Position numbers and translations under genes: made by a program. Below the pieces are notes generated by a model that ran no database searches, was not told the origin of the DNA, and worked only from the letters and a program-made list of their open reading frames with translations. A stretch of DNA of 64,000 nucleotides. Source: Mitsuaria sp. GD03876. GTDB taxonomy: Bacteria > Pseudomonadota > Gammaproteobacteria > Burkholderiales > Burkholderiaceae_C. This document shows positions 43,198 through 51,936 of the stretch, piece after piece. Numbering within the stretch: the first letter of the stretch is position 1; each line of letters begins with the position of its first letter. The stretch is taken from contig NZ_JAOCCU010000023.1 of NCBI RefSeq assembly GCF_029840635.1, positions 40,593 to 104,592 of the forward strand, read 5' to 3'.

Positions 43198-45787
43198 AGG
43201 GCGGCGACGGGCGGGGGATCGCCGTCGACTCGGGTTTGCCCATGCTCAGATAGGCGCTCCGAGCCGTTTCCAGATGAAGCCGCGCATCCAGGGCCGCGTT
43301 CGCCGAGAGGCATCGCATCAGGCTCCTGTCACCGGCGTGAAGGCTCCAACCGAGCGGAAGCGGCGTTGATTGGAGCAGGCCCTTGCATCCGCGAGCCTGT
43401 TCCCGCAGCGAGTCGGGCAGCGCCTTCAAGAGGTCCGGACTGTCGACCTCTTCCCAATTGGATGGTGGCCGCCCTGCGGCGCCGAGGCAGTGGGACGAGG
43501 GAAGATCCTTTCGGTCTTCGCAGAGCTGTTGGCTGAGTTCCCCTGCCAGGTCGTACTTCACCAGGATGCTGGGGCGGGGCCGAGCCATCAGGTGGGCTGC
43601 CATTGCCTTGGACTCATGGGCGGCATGGCCCGTTCGCACCGCGAGGATCGTTTCGATCGGACTCGACAACCAACTGAGCCAGCGTGGGCGGAAAAGCTCT
43701 TCCAACTCCTCGATCTGGGACCTGCACACGGGCGTGAAGCCAGCGAGGCTCGCTGTCTCCAGCAATGCGGCACTGCTGGTCGATTCCCAACCCTGGGGAT
43801 CGATGCAGGCGCCCGCCGGATCGTTGGAGAAAAGAATCACATGGGTGGCCACGGCGTCCGCCGCGGCGAGCGTCGCGCCCGCATGGTGGGCGCTGTCTCG
43901 CTCAGGCTGAATGGTCCCCGCGGGGAGCCAGCGGCGCGGAGGAGGCGGTCTGGCACTCAGCGTGTCCAGCGCATACCGGGTCATGCTCAGACCGCTGTTG
44001 TCGAAATAGCCTCCATCGACAAGCACCCCCAGCCGCGCGCTGCCCGGAATGACAGGCAGGCCCTCCGGCAGCTTTCCTTCGTTGAACTTGATCCGTAGCT
44101 CACGAGTCTGCGGGGAACGATTGAAATGCAGGTAGTCGTTCACGTTCTCGAGCGACACCCCGATGTCCGCGGTCGGCGCCAGGAGCGGGAATCGCGCGCT
44201 GAGCACGACGGAACGAACGACGTTCCCGACCAGGATGTCGGACTGTCGCAGCAAGCCGCCCAGGAAGAGTCGATCCCCCGCGGGAAGACCGAAGTTCGTG
44301 TTTCCGAGAGGCGCATAGGCGCCCCAAAGGACCTCCGTCGCATTGAAGTAGATCGTGGGCGGGTGCTCCATCCGCCGAAAGCAGAGATTGACCAGGGGCC
44401 GCACGAAAAAATCGGCGCCTTCGTTGTCCTTCATGCCGAGCACCTCCGCCACGGCCTTCCTCCACCGCAGGGTGACCGCCGCTTCGAAGATGTCGTCGCG
44501 TCGCTCGGTGCGCCACAGCGGCCCGAAGATCAAGCGAGGCGAATCGAGGAACAGCAATCCTGCGATGGCAGGTGACAGCAGGTCCGAACCGAGGAACCTG
44601 TCGATGAGCCTGCGGCGATCCTCCAGCCGCTCGGTCGCCTCCACGGCGGCCAACCACGTGGCCAGTCCGAGACTGCCTCCTGAAACGCCCGACATCACCG
44701 CGATGTGATCCTTGAAGTCGGGAATCGCCTCTTCCAGGTGCACAAGACCCATGGCGGTCCAATAGGCTGCCCGGATACCTCCGCCTTCCGCGTTGACGAA
44801 GTACAGCGCAGGCACGTCCTCGGGACCTCTCGCGGCCTGGACGACCCGTTGGGCCTCGTCCTTCAGCCCATGTCCGAGCGAGCGATCCGTTCTGTAGCAG
44901 TGGACCGGTGTCTTCGCTTCGACGTCGTAGAGCGCCCGGGCACACGCGCTCTCGCCCTTGAGCAGCGGATTCACCGGATCCGCAAGCGGCTGGAACACGA
45001 CGTTGGCGACCACCAGCCCGGTCGGCAGCAGCGCGACCAGGCGCGGGTACGGCGTGCAGTAGGGGAACGCGATGAACAGCGTCGCGAAGAGGCTGGACAG
45101 TGCGCTCAAGCCGAGGAGGGCGATGAACACCGGCCCGAGGCCATTGAACTCATCAGGCGCCCGGACGAGCTGTCCGGCACCGACGAGCAAGGGGGCCGTT
45201 GCCAGCAATCCGACGCCGACGGCCAGACGCATCCGGATGCCGTGCAGACGTCGCAGGACCATCGACCATGTCGAGGCGCTTTGCCAGGCGCCGCGCAAGA
45301 TCCATCGGCGCAACACGGCGATGACGAGCAATCCCAAGGCAGCGGCGATCAGGACGGGCCAGCCACTTCCGGTGGACCCGCTCAACATGAGCATGGGCGC
45401 CGAGGAAAGCGCAAACGCCCATCCGATGTGCAGCAACCCGAGCAACCTGCGATCGATCGCCGCCAGGATCGGCTCGGCGTTCGGCTTCGGCGCCGGGGTG
45501 ACCGGCTTCTGCCAGCTCAGAACGACCAGCGAGGTCAGCAGGCAAGCGCACAGCGTGGCAGCAAAAGCGAGCGCGACGGCGGCGATGGTTCGCCAGTCAC
45601 GCCAGACATCGACAGGCATCTGCCAGGTCAGGGCGCGACCTTGGGAGCTCTGCAGGAAGGCCGCATACGCAACTGATGAAAGCAACCACGGCCAAAGCAG
45701 GACGGCAGGCCGCAAGAGAGCCTTCAATCCCTCCCACACACTGCGCAGCCGGCGAAAGTTGTGAGCGAGCAGCTCCGCGATGACCAT
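43163..45787 (-). CDS. Multi-TM patatin-like phospholipase
   Basis: An 874-residue inner-membrane protein. Residues 1 to about 290 carry six or so transmembrane segments. The catalytic part has the oxyanion block AEGGGIRAAYW (about 335), nucleophile motif GVSGGSLG (Ser near 369) and the dyad Asp in VDGGYFDNSG, so it should be an active serine lipase. The C-terminal 170 residues are unassigned. AAGG six bases before the ATG supports the start. Visibly lower GC and looser codon use than neighbours, and it overlaps the convergent regulator gene by 35 bases, both suggesting later acquisition. Role unknown; membrane lipid turnover or antagonism of phage or rivals are guesses. Confidence 0.82.
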   Translation of the reverse strand: MVIAELLAHNFRRLRSVWEGLKALLRPAVLLWPWLLSSVAYAAFLQSSQGRALTWQMPVDVWRDWRTIAAVALAFAATLCACLLTSLVVLSWQKPVTPAPKPNAEPILAAIDRRLLGLLHIGWAFALSSAPMLMLSGSTGSGWPVLIAAALGLLVIAVLRRWILRGAWQSASTWSMVLRRLHGIRMRLAVGVGLLATAPLLVGAGQLVRAPDEFNGLGPVFIALLGLSALSSLFATLFIAFPYCTPYPRLVALLPTGLVVANVVFQPLADPVNPLLKGESACARALYDVEAKTPVHCYRTDRSLGHGLKDEAQRVVQAARGPEDVPALYFVNAEGGGIRAAYWTAMGLVHLEEAIPDFKDHIAVMSGVSGGSLGLATWLAAVEATERLEDRRRLIDRFLGSDLLSPAIAGLLFLDSPRLIFGPLWRTERRDDIFEAAVTLRWRKAVAEVLGMKDNEGADFFVRPLVNLCFRRMEHPPTIYFNATEVLWGAYAPLGNTNFGLPAGDRLFLGGLLRQSDILVGNVVRSVVLSARFPLLAPTADIGVSLENVNDYLHFNRSPQTRELRIKFNEGKLPEGLPVIPGSARLGVLVDGGYFDNSGLSMTRYALDTLSARPPPPRRWLPAGTIQPERDSAHHAGATLAAADAVATHVILFSNDPAGACIDPQGWESTSSAALLETASLAGFTPVCRSQIEELEELFRPRWLSWLSSPIETILAVRTGHAAHESKAMAAHLMARPRPSILVKYDLAGELSQQLCEDRKDLPSSHCLGAAGRPPSNWEEVDSPDLLKALPDSLREQARGCKGLLQSTPLPLGWSLHAGDRSLMRCLSANAALDARLHLETARSAYLSMGKPESTAIPRPSPPSSPQRTLPSPR

Positions 45788-45898
45788 GAGGCGCCTTCGA
45801 TGAGGGGGCTCGACATGGTGCGCCGAAAGGGCTCATGCCGGGGTCTCGTTCAGGCTGCGACATCGTCAAAACTGTGGAGGCGCCGCGGGGCCATGTCT

Positions 45899-46444
45899 TC
45901 AAGACACGATGTACGCCGCCGCCCCCGTCGCCAGCAACCGTCCCTGTTCATCGGTGAACGCCATGCGCGTGTTGGCCACGCGGCTGCCCAGCCGCATGAC
46001 TTCGGCCTCGCAGCGGAAGAGGGCGCCGATGGCGGGGCGCAGGTAGTCGATGCGCAGGTCGATGGTCCCGAGCTTGCCAAAGCGCTGCAGCCGCTGTTGC
46101 GGCGGCTCGTCGAGGTGCCGCGCTCCGATCGCGGCCATCACCGCCAGCCCGCCCATCGAATCGAGCGTCGCGCTGATCACGCCGCCGTGCAGCCGGTTGT
46201 GGGCGTAGTGGCCGACCAGCTCCGGCCGCATCTTCAGATGGGCCCGGACGATCTCGTGCCGCAGCTCGTCGACCTTCAGGCCCAGCACCTGGTTGAAGGT
46301 GATCAGCTCTTCGAAGATCTGGCACAGCGCGGTGCTGAACTCGGGCTCGAAGGGGCCCTGCACGGCGGAGGCCGCTTCGGTGGTCGCGCTGGAAGGCGCT
46401 TGGGAGATCGCGTCGGGAGGTGTGTGGGAAGTCGCGTCGGTCAT
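45899..46444 (-). CDS. Hotdog-fold thioesterase (YigI/PaaI-like)
   Basis: A 181-residue cytoplasmic acyl-CoA thioesterase-like protein. HYAHNRLHGGVISATLDSMGGLAVM is the hotdog helix with the HGG active site; IDLRIDYLRPA and NTRMAFTDEQGRLLATG complete the fold. The N-terminal 30 residues are low-complexity. Upstream of it, YbaK is divergent. Acyl chain specificity unknown. Confidence 0.85.
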   Translation of the reverse strand: MTDATSHTPPDAISQAPSSATTEAASAVQGPFEPEFSTALCQIFEELITFNQVLGLKVDELRHEIVRAHLKMRPELVGHYAHNRLHGGVISATLDSMGGLAVMAAIGARHLDEPPQQRLQRFGKLGTIDLRIDYLRPAIGALFRCEAEVMRLGSRVANTRMAFTDEQGRLLATGAAAYIVS

Positions 46445-46559
46445 GGGCGCGGACCTTAGCGCAAGGCCGCGCGCCGCAGGAGAGCGCTCGCCCTAGAGCG
46501 GCCTGACGCGCAGGCGACACGATCCCCGCGCGCCGTGCGGCATCGCCCGCTTCGGCACA

Positions 46560-47102
46560 ATGCGCGCCATGAGCGACATGACCCCTCCCGTCCCCGACAC
46601 CGCCGCGCGCCCCGATGGTTTCCTGCGCGTCCAGGCCGCGCTGCGCGCGCTGGCCCACGCGCACGAGCCGCGCTGGCTCGAGGTCTCCGCGCGCAGCTCG
46701 CAGGAGGCCGCCGACGCGCTGGGCGTCGCGCTGGGCCAGATCGCCAAGAGCGTCGTGTTCCGCCGCAAGAGCGACGACAGCGCCGTGCTGGTGATCGCCT
46801 CCGGCGACAAGCGCGTCGACGAGCGCAAGCTCGAGGCCCACACCGGCAAGCTCGGCCGCGCCGACGCCGACTACGTGAAGGCGCGCACCGGCTTCTCGAT
46901 CGGCGGCGTGTCGCCGCTGGGCTTCCAGCCCAGCCACGGCGACGGGGACAACGCGCCCCCGCACCTGTTCATCGACCAGGAGCTGTTCCGCTTCGACGCG
47001 ATCTGGGCCGCGGCCGGGCATCCGAACGGCGTGTTCCTGATGACGCCGCAGCAACTCGTCGCGCTGACCGGCGCGCCGGTGATCGAGGTGGCCCAGTCAT
47101 GA
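46560..47102 (+). CDS. YbaK/EbsC-family aminoacyl-tRNA deacylase
   Basis: Trans-editing protein of the YbaK/ProX superfamily, hydrolysing mischarged aminoacyl-tRNA (such as Cys-tRNAPro). QIAKSVVFRRK (with the catalytic Lys), GFSIGGVSPLGF (the conserved GxxxGGVxPxG) and the C-terminal strands match. 180 residues. ATG 46560 and ATG 46569 are both possible; no clear ribosome binding site settles it. Coupled by ATGA to the DUF1289 gene. Confidence 0.85.
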   Translation: MRAMSDMTPPVPDTAARPDGFLRVQAALRALAHAHEPRWLEVSARSSQEAADALGVALGQIAKSVVFRRKSDDSAVLVIASGDKRVDERKLEAHTGKLGRADADYVKARTGFSIGGVSPLGFQPSHGDGDNAPPHLFIDQELFRFDAIWAAAGHPNGVFLMTPQQLVALTGAPVIEVAQS

Positions 47103-47332
47103 CCACCGAGGCACCGGTCGCCGTCACCGCGGCCAACGTCGCGCGCACGCCCGAGGGGCGGGTCGCGTCGCCCTGCATCAACATCTGCAAGATGCACGAA
47201 CCCACCGCGCTGTGCCTCGGCTGCGCCCGCACGATCCCCGAGATTGCCGGCTGGAGCAAGGCCGACGACGCGGAGCGGATCCGCGTGCTCAACCTGCTGC
47301 CCGAGCGGCGGGCGCTGCTGCCGAAGCCCTGA
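47099..47332 (+). CDS. DUF1289 family protein
   Basis: A 77-residue protein with SPCINICKMHEPTALCLGC-A-R-T, the four-Cys signature of DUF1289, presumably metal-binding. Function unknown. Start overlaps the YbaK stop (ATGA); the next gene begins one base after its own stop. Three genes thus form one translational unit. Confidence 0.87.
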   Translation: MTTEAPVAVTAANVARTPEGRVASPCINICKMHEPTALCLGCARTIPEIAGWSKADDAERIRVLNLLPERRALLPKP

Positions 47333-47333
47333 C

Positions 47334-47975
47334 ATGCGCACGATCGACTTCTACTTCGACCCGATCTCGCCCTACGCGGCGCTCGCCTTCGAGCGGCTGC
47401 CCGAGGCGCTCGCCGGACGCAGCGTCGCGGTGCGTTACGTGCCGATCCTGTTCGGCGCGATGTTGAAGTCGCTCGACCACAAGGGTCCGGCCGAGATCCC
47501 CGGCAAACGCGACTGGACCTACCGCCAGGTGCAGTGGCTGGGCCATCGGCTGGGCGTGCCGCTGGACCTGCCGGCGGCGCACCCGTTCAACCCGCTGGGC
47601 CTGCTGCGGCTGCTGTGGGCGACCGCGCCCGATGGCCAGACCCCGGGCCGCTACGCGGTCGAGCGCGTGCTGCACCACGTCTGGCGCGGCGGGCTCGATG
47701 CCGGCGATCCGGCGCGGCTCGCGGCGCTGGCGGCGGACCTGGCGCCGCGGCGCGACCCCGCCTCCGACGCAGTCAAGGCCGACCTGCGCGCCGCCACCGA
47801 CGCGGCGTTCGCTCGGGGCGTCTTCGGCGTGCCGACGATGGCCGTCGACGACAAGCTCTTCTGGGGCCTGGACGCGATCGACATGCTGGTCGCCTGCCTC
47901 GACGGTGACCCCTGGTTCGACGGCCCCGCGTGGCCGTCGTCGGCGACGCTGCCGGTGGGCGTGACGCGCGGCTAG
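47334..47975 (+). CDS. 2-hydroxychromene-2-carboxylate isomerase (DsbA/kappa-GST fold)
   Basis: A 213-residue glutathione-dependent isomerase-like protein. DFYFDPISPYAALAFERLP is the family start with the catalytic Ser/Pro motif, and GVFGVPTMAVDDKLFWGLD the cis-Pro region and end motif. Known members act in naphthalene degradation, but many Burkholderiales carry it without that pathway. Third gene of the YbaK-DUF1289 unit. Cytoplasmic. Confidence 0.88.
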   Translation: MRTIDFYFDPISPYAALAFERLPEALAGRSVAVRYVPILFGAMLKSLDHKGPAEIPGKRDWTYRQVQWLGHRLGVPLDLPAAHPFNPLGLLRLLWATAPDGQTPGRYAVERVLHHVWRGGLDAGDPARLAALAADLAPRRDPASDAVKADLRAATDAAFARGVFGVPTMAVDDKLFWGLDAIDMLVACLDGDPWFDGPAWPSSATLPVGVTRG

Positions 47976-48161
47976 GGACATACCCTTTGCTGCGCCGCAC
48001 AGGCGCTCAAATTCCGCATCGAGAAATCGGGAGCGAGGGTTGCTCCCCGGTTTGTCAGCCAAGGGCAAGCAAGTCGTCAGAAATGGGTCAGAGCGCGCTC
48101 GGATAGTGCCGTCGCAAGGGCCATCGGTCGATGGTCCTGGGAAATCCGAGGAGACAACCCC
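47976..48161. other. Intergenic region before the MHS transporter
   Basis: A 186-base gap likely holding the transporter's promoter. GGGAGCGAGGGTTGCTCCCC near 48030 is a small hairpin. GAGGAG at about 48149-48154 serves as the ribosome binding site. No gene seen. Confidence 0.4.
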
Positions 48162-49844
48162 ATGGCAACTGCAAGCGCAGTGACCACGAGTGCGCCGATG
48201 ACGGCCGAGGAGAAGAAGGTCATCTTCGCCTCGTCGCTGGGCACGGTGTTCGAGTGGTACGACTTCTACCTGTACGGCTCGCTGGCCGCGATCATCGGCA
48301 AGCAGTTCTTCACCGGGCTGGACCCGACGGCCCAGTTCATCGCGTCGCTGATGGCGTTCGCGGCCGGCTTCATCGTGCGTCCGTTCGGCGCGCTGGTGTT
48401 CGGCCGTCTGGGCGACATGATCGGCCGCAAGTACACCTTCCTGGTGACGATCCTGATCATGGGCCTGTCGACCTTCATCGTCGGCGTGCTGCCCACCTAC
48501 GACACGATCGGTCCCGCCGCGGCGGTGATCCTGGTCGGCCTGCGCCTGCTGCAAGGCCTGGCGCTGGGCGGCGAGTACGGCGGTGCCGCGACCTACGTCG
48601 CCGAGCACGCCCCGCACGGCAAGCGCGGCGCGTACACGTCGTGGATCCAGACCACGGCGACGCTGGGCCTGTTCCTGTCGCTGATCGTCATCCTGGGCAC
48701 CCGCACGGCGCTCGGCGAGGCGACCTTCGCGGCCTGGGGCTGGCGCATCCCGTTCGTCGTGTCGATCCTGCTGCTGGCCATCAGCGTCTGGATCCGGCTG
48801 TCGATGAACGAGTCGCCCGCCTTCCAGAAGATGAAGTCCGAGGGCAAGACCTCCAAGGCGCCGCTGTCCGAGTCCTTCGGCCAGTGGAAGAACCTGAAGA
48901 TCGTGCTGCTGGCGCTGTTCGGCCTGGTGGCCGGCCAGGGCGTGGTCTGGTACACGGGCCAGTTCTACGCGCTGTTCTTCCTGACCAGCGTGGTCAAGGT
49001 GGACGCGGCCGCGGCCAACATCATGGTGGCGGTGGCGCTGCTGATCGGCACGCCGTTCTTCGTCGTGTTCGGCACGCTGTCGGACCGCATCGGCCGCAAG
49101 CCCATCATCATGGCGGGCCTGCTGCTGGCGATCCTGACCTACTTCCCGCTGTTCAAGGCGCTGACCAACGCGGCCAACCCCGACCTGGCCCGCGCCCAGG
49201 CGACCGCGCAGATCACGCTGACGACCGACCCGGCGCAGTGCTCGTTCCAGGGCAGCCCGGTGGCGCGCGACGTGGACTTCACCACGCCTTGCGACATCGC
49301 CAAGCGCGCCCTGGCGCAAGCCGCGGCGAACTACGAGACGCTGCCCGGCGCGGCCGGCAGCGGCCAGGTCAAGGTCGGCGAGAAGGTCATCGAGGCGCCG
49401 ACCGCCACGCTGACCGCCGGCGGCCACAAGTTCGACGAGGACAGCGCCAAGAAGATCGCCGCGTTCAAGAAGGAACTGTCCGACGCGATGAAGGCCGCGG
49501 GCTACCCGGCCAAGGCCGATCCGGCCAAGGTCAACACGCCGCTGGTGATCGCGATCCTGACGGTGCTGGTGCTGTACGTGACCATGGTCTACGGCCCGAT
49601 CGCCGCGATGCTGGTGGAGCTGTTCCCGACCCGCATCCGCTACACCTCGATGAGCCTGCCGTATCACATCGGCAACGGCTGGTTCGGCGGCCTGCTGCCG
49701 TCCATCAGCTTCGCGATGGTGGCGCAGAACGGCAACATCTATCACGGCCTCTGGTACCCGATCGGCATCGCCGCGCTCACCCTGGTGGTCGGCCTGCTGT
49801 TCGTGCGCGAAACCAAGGACGTGGACATCTACGCCCGCGACTGA
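48162..49844 (+). CDS. MHS-family MFS transporter with large periplasmic insertion
   Basis: A proton symporter of the metabolite:H+ symporter family (ProP/KgtP/ShiA-like). Start FEWYDFYLYGSLAA, GRLGDMIGRK, LRLLQGLALGGEYGGAATYVAEHAP, SDRIGRKP and the C-terminal ELFPTRIRYTSMSLPYHIGNG are diagnostic. At 560 residues it is some 120 longer than usual: residues about 335-458, between predicted TM8 and TM9, form a hydrophilic periplasmic domain with two Cys (360 and 377) and a Lys/Ala-rich helix. Substrate is probably a dicarboxylate, betaine or aromatic acid. Followed by a strong terminator. Confidence 0.87.
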   Translation: MATASAVTTSAPMTAEEKKVIFASSLGTVFEWYDFYLYGSLAAIIGKQFFTGLDPTAQFIASLMAFAAGFIVRPFGALVFGRLGDMIGRKYTFLVTILIMGLSTFIVGVLPTYDTIGPAAAVILVGLRLLQGLALGGEYGGAATYVAEHAPHGKRGAYTSWIQTTATLGLFLSLIVILGTRTALGEATFAAWGWRIPFVVSILLLAISVWIRLSMNESPAFQKMKSEGKTSKAPLSESFGQWKNLKIVLLALFGLVAGQGVVWYTGQFYALFFLTSVVKVDAAAANIMVAVALLIGTPFFVVFGTLSDRIGRKPIIMAGLLLAILTYFPLFKALTNAANPDLARAQATAQITLTTDPAQCSFQGSPVARDVDFTTPCDIAKRALAQAAANYETLPGAAGSGQVKVGEKVIEAPTATLTAGGHKFDEDSAKKIAAFKKELSDAMKAAGYPAKADPAKVNTPLVIAILTVLVLYVTMVYGPIAAMLVELFPTRIRYTSMSLPYHIGNGWFGGLLPSISFAMVAQNGNIYHGLWYPIGIAALTLVVGLLFVRETKDVDIYARD

Positions 49845-49895
49845 ACGGGCGAATGCAGGGACCGGTGCCGCGGCGCCAGTCCCCCGCAACGACAA

Positions 49896-49920
49896 GGGCG
49901 GCCACTGGCCGCCCTTTTTT
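49896..49920 (+). terminator. Rho-independent terminator of the MHS transporter gene
   Basis: GGGCGGCC-act-GGCCGCCC followed by TTTTTT, 51 bases after the stop. Perfect 8-bp stem. Confidence 0.93.
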
Positions 49921-49958
49921 CATTGCCGCGTTCGCGGCGCGTGGCGCGACCCGCGGCG

Positions 49959-50879
49959 TCAGCCCGCCGCCTTCATCTGCTGCGCCTTGGCCAGCACGGA
50001 GGCCGCGTACTCGTTGGCCTTGATCTCGCGGCCGTAGGAATCGGTGGTGCCCGGCGTCCAGTTGTCGCCGCCGTTGTACTTCTGCAGCATGTTGGTCGCG
50101 TCGCCGCCCTTGTCCGCCAGGATCACGCCGGCCATGGCGATCTGGTCCTTCGGGTCGTTGTGGTCGTAGGCGTGGCCCATCTTCTGCTCGAACTTGCCGG
50201 CATAGGCCTGGCGGGTGCTGGGCTCGACCTGCATCAGGCCGTCGCCCGCGCTCGGGCTGCCGGACAGCGCCTTGCCGAACTGGCTTTCCTTCTCCATCTG
50301 CGCGGCCAGCAGGTAGGGGTCGACGCCGGTCTTCTTCGCCGCCTCCTGGCAGCCTTGCCACAGGTCCGCCGGCATGCCCGACGGGCCGCGGCCGCCGACG
50401 GCGGGCGGCGTGTCGCTCACCGCCGGCGTCTGCTGGGCCGCGGGCGGCGTGTCGCTCCACATCTGCTGGCCGCCGGGCGGCTTGTCGGTCCATGCCTGCT
50501 GGCCGCCCGGGGGCTTGTCGGTCCACGCCTGCTGGCCGCCGCCGGGAGGCGTGTCGCTCCAGGCCTGCTGACCGCCGTTCGGGCGGCAGCCGTTGCCCGC
50601 GCCCTGCGGGCCGCCGGCCCCGCCGACACCGGCCGGCGCGCCGCCACCGCCGCCGCCACCGCCTTGTCCGCCGCCGGCCTGCTGGTTCTGCAGCTGCTGC
50701 GCGGCCTTCATGATCTCGCTGATCAGCAACTGCAGGATCTGCATGACCACCTCGGTCAGCTTGGCCTGGATGTCGGCCGCGGACTGCGGCGACATGCCCT
50801 GCAGGCCCTGCATGCCTTGCAGGCCCAGTTGACCGAGGCCGTCCAGGCCGATCGGTTGGTTTTGAACGCTCATGGACAT
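49959..50879 (-). CDS. Harpin-like Gly/Gln-rich protein with lytic transglycosylase domain
   Basis: A 306-residue protein with three parts. Residues 1-98: a Gly/Gln/Met-rich start, an amphipathic helix (about 35-66, LTEVVMQILQLLISEIMKAA) and a poly-Gly tract (69-92), which resembles type III harpins. Residues 102-146: four 11-residue repeats close to GGQQAWTDKPP. Residues about 172-306: a soluble lytic transglycosylase/lysozyme-like domain with EKES (candidate Glu198), GDGLMQVEPST and KYNGG. There is no Sec signal peptide, so secretion by a type III or other route, or a cytoplasmic location, must be assumed. AGGAG seven bases before ATG 50879 fixes the start. Harpin likeness is by composition only. 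Confidence 0.75.
   Translation of the reverse strand: MSMSVQNQPIGLDGLGQLGLQGMQGLQGMSPQSAADIQAKLTEVVMQILQLLISEIMKAAQQLQNQQAGGGQGGGGGGGGAPAGVGGAGGPQGAGNGCRPNGGQQAWSDTPPGGGQQAWTDKPPGGQQAWTDKPPGGQQMWSDTPPAAQQTPAVSDTPPAVGGRGPSGMPADLWQGCQEAAKKTGVDPYLLAAQMEKESQFGKALSGSPSAGDGLMQVEPSTRQAYAGKFEQKMGHAYDHNDPKDQIAMAGVILADKGGDATNMLQKYNGGDNWTPGTTDSYGREIKANEYAASVLAKAQQMKAAG
50442..50576 (-). repeat. 33-bp coding tandem repeat (four copies)
   Basis: Inside the transglycosylase gene, four near-identical 33-base units encode the 11-residue repeat GGQQAW(S/T)D(T/K)PP. The two central units are the most alike. In-frame length means copy number could vary without loss of function. Confidence 0.85.
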
Positions 50880-51124
50880 GACGGAACTCCTCTGGGGGTT
50901 GGGGACGTGGGTCGACGAGCGTCCATCTTGGGCAGTCCGTCACGCGCTGCCGGCCCAACGCGAAGCGAGGGCCGGTGCCGCGAAGGGATCGTGGCGGCCG
51001 CGTGGGGAAGGGCGGGCCCTTCGCGTGGCGGTATGCCGCTTCGCGACGGCCGGCTCGCGCGCGAGGCCGCCATGCAAGCCTTTCGCGCAGCGGTCACCGT
51101 GCGGGCCGCCATGAGCCCGACACC
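50880..51124. other. Divergent intergenic region, 245 bp
   Basis: Separates the transglycosylase-like gene from the small helical protein gene. No sigma-54 or clear -35/-10 pair is evident. A PIP-box-like pattern (TTCGC repeats, as for HrpB/HrpX regulation) was looked for: isolated TTCGCG words occur at about 51019 and 51048 but not with the 15-base spacing I would require. Confidence 0.35.
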
Positions 51125-51571
51125 ATGGACCAGCCGTTCCTCGCCAGCCCCTCGTTCCATCCCCTGTCGACCGCGATGGGCGCGCACCCGTCGCCGATGC
51201 CCGGGCCGGAGGCGTCCTGGTCGGGGCGCCGGATCCTGTCGGCCTGCCTGCTGCTGGCCAGCCGGATGGGCCGCGCCGACGAGGCGGTGCCGATCGCAGC
51301 GGCGCTCGAGCGCGAACTCGGCGACGCGCGCGCCGTCAAGGTGCTGGTGGCCGTGGGCGCGCTGCTGGGCGGCAACGCCGCCGTGGGCCAGGCGGAACTG
51401 GCCAGCGAGCAGCACTCCGGCCAGGCCGACGCGGCGACGCTGGTGTTCGCGATGGTCGACCGGCTGGCCGGCGGCCAGCACCAGTGGCAGCCGCTGGTGC
51501 AGCGCGTGCTGGCCACCAGCAGCGACCCGACCTGGCGCGCGGTGGCCTACGCGATCGAGCAGCTCGGATAA
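51125..51571 (+). CDS. Small helical (TPR-like) protein of unknown function
   Basis: A 148-residue, Ala/Leu-rich all-helical protein, no signal peptide. SGRRILSACLLLASRMGRADEAVPIAAALEREL and the following helix hairpin have TPR-like spacing. Length and helical-hairpin pattern recall small type III secretion co-chaperones (YscG/HrpB1-type), which would fit the divergent harpin-like neighbour, but sequence likeness is too weak to name it. Confidence 0.5.
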   Translation: MDQPFLASPSFHPLSTAMGAHPSPMPGPEASWSGRRILSACLLLASRMGRADEAVPIAAALERELGDARAVKVLVAVGALLGGNAAVGQAELASEQHSGQADAATLVFAMVDRLAGGQHQWQPLVQRVLATSSDPTWRAVAYAIEQLG

Positions 51572-51694
51572 ACGAAACCCGCGGCAGGATGGCCCGTCCG
51601 GGCCGCTCAGCCTGCTGTCAGCCTCGCTTCCCACAATGGCCTCCGACCCGGTCAGTCCGTCGCGACCGGCAACCTCGAGAGGAATTACCGAACC

Positions 51695-51916
51695 ATGTGG
51701 AAACTCGTCCTTGGATTCATCGTCTTCGCCGCGATCGCGCTGTTCGTGCTGATGAAGAGCGGCGGCAGCATCGACCTGACGGGCGAGAAGCATGACGTGA
51801 CCGGCGGTCATGCCGAGCAGGCCGCCAGCGACGCCGCCTCCGCCGCGATGGCCGCCGCCTCCGCGGCGATCCCGATGGACGCGGCCTCCGCCGCCGCGTC
51901 GGGCGCCTCGCGGTAA
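51695..51916 (+). CDS. Small single-TM protein with Ala-rich tail
   Basis: A 73-residue protein: one transmembrane segment (residues 3-20, KLVLGFIVFAAIALFVLM), a short polar middle (SIDLTGEKHDVTGGHAEQ) and an Ala/Ser-rich C-terminus. GAGAGGAA about 14 bases upstream is a loosely placed ribosome binding site. Function unknown; the composition and start are convincing enough to call it a gene. Confidence 0.55.
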   Translation: MWKLVLGFIVFAAIALFVLMKSGGSIDLTGEKHDVTGGHAEQAASDAASAAMAAASAAIPMDAASAAASGASR

Positions 51917-51936
51917 GCCAGGCCGCCCGGGACGGA

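Noticed and set aside
43163..45787. Patatin gene as part of a CBASS defence system
   Set aside because: No CD-NTase, ubiquitin-like or JAB genes are adjacent; the protein also has a large membrane domain unlike CapV.
50442..50576. 33-bp repeats as a CRISPR array
   Set aside because: They are contiguous in-frame coding repeats within the transglycosylase gene.
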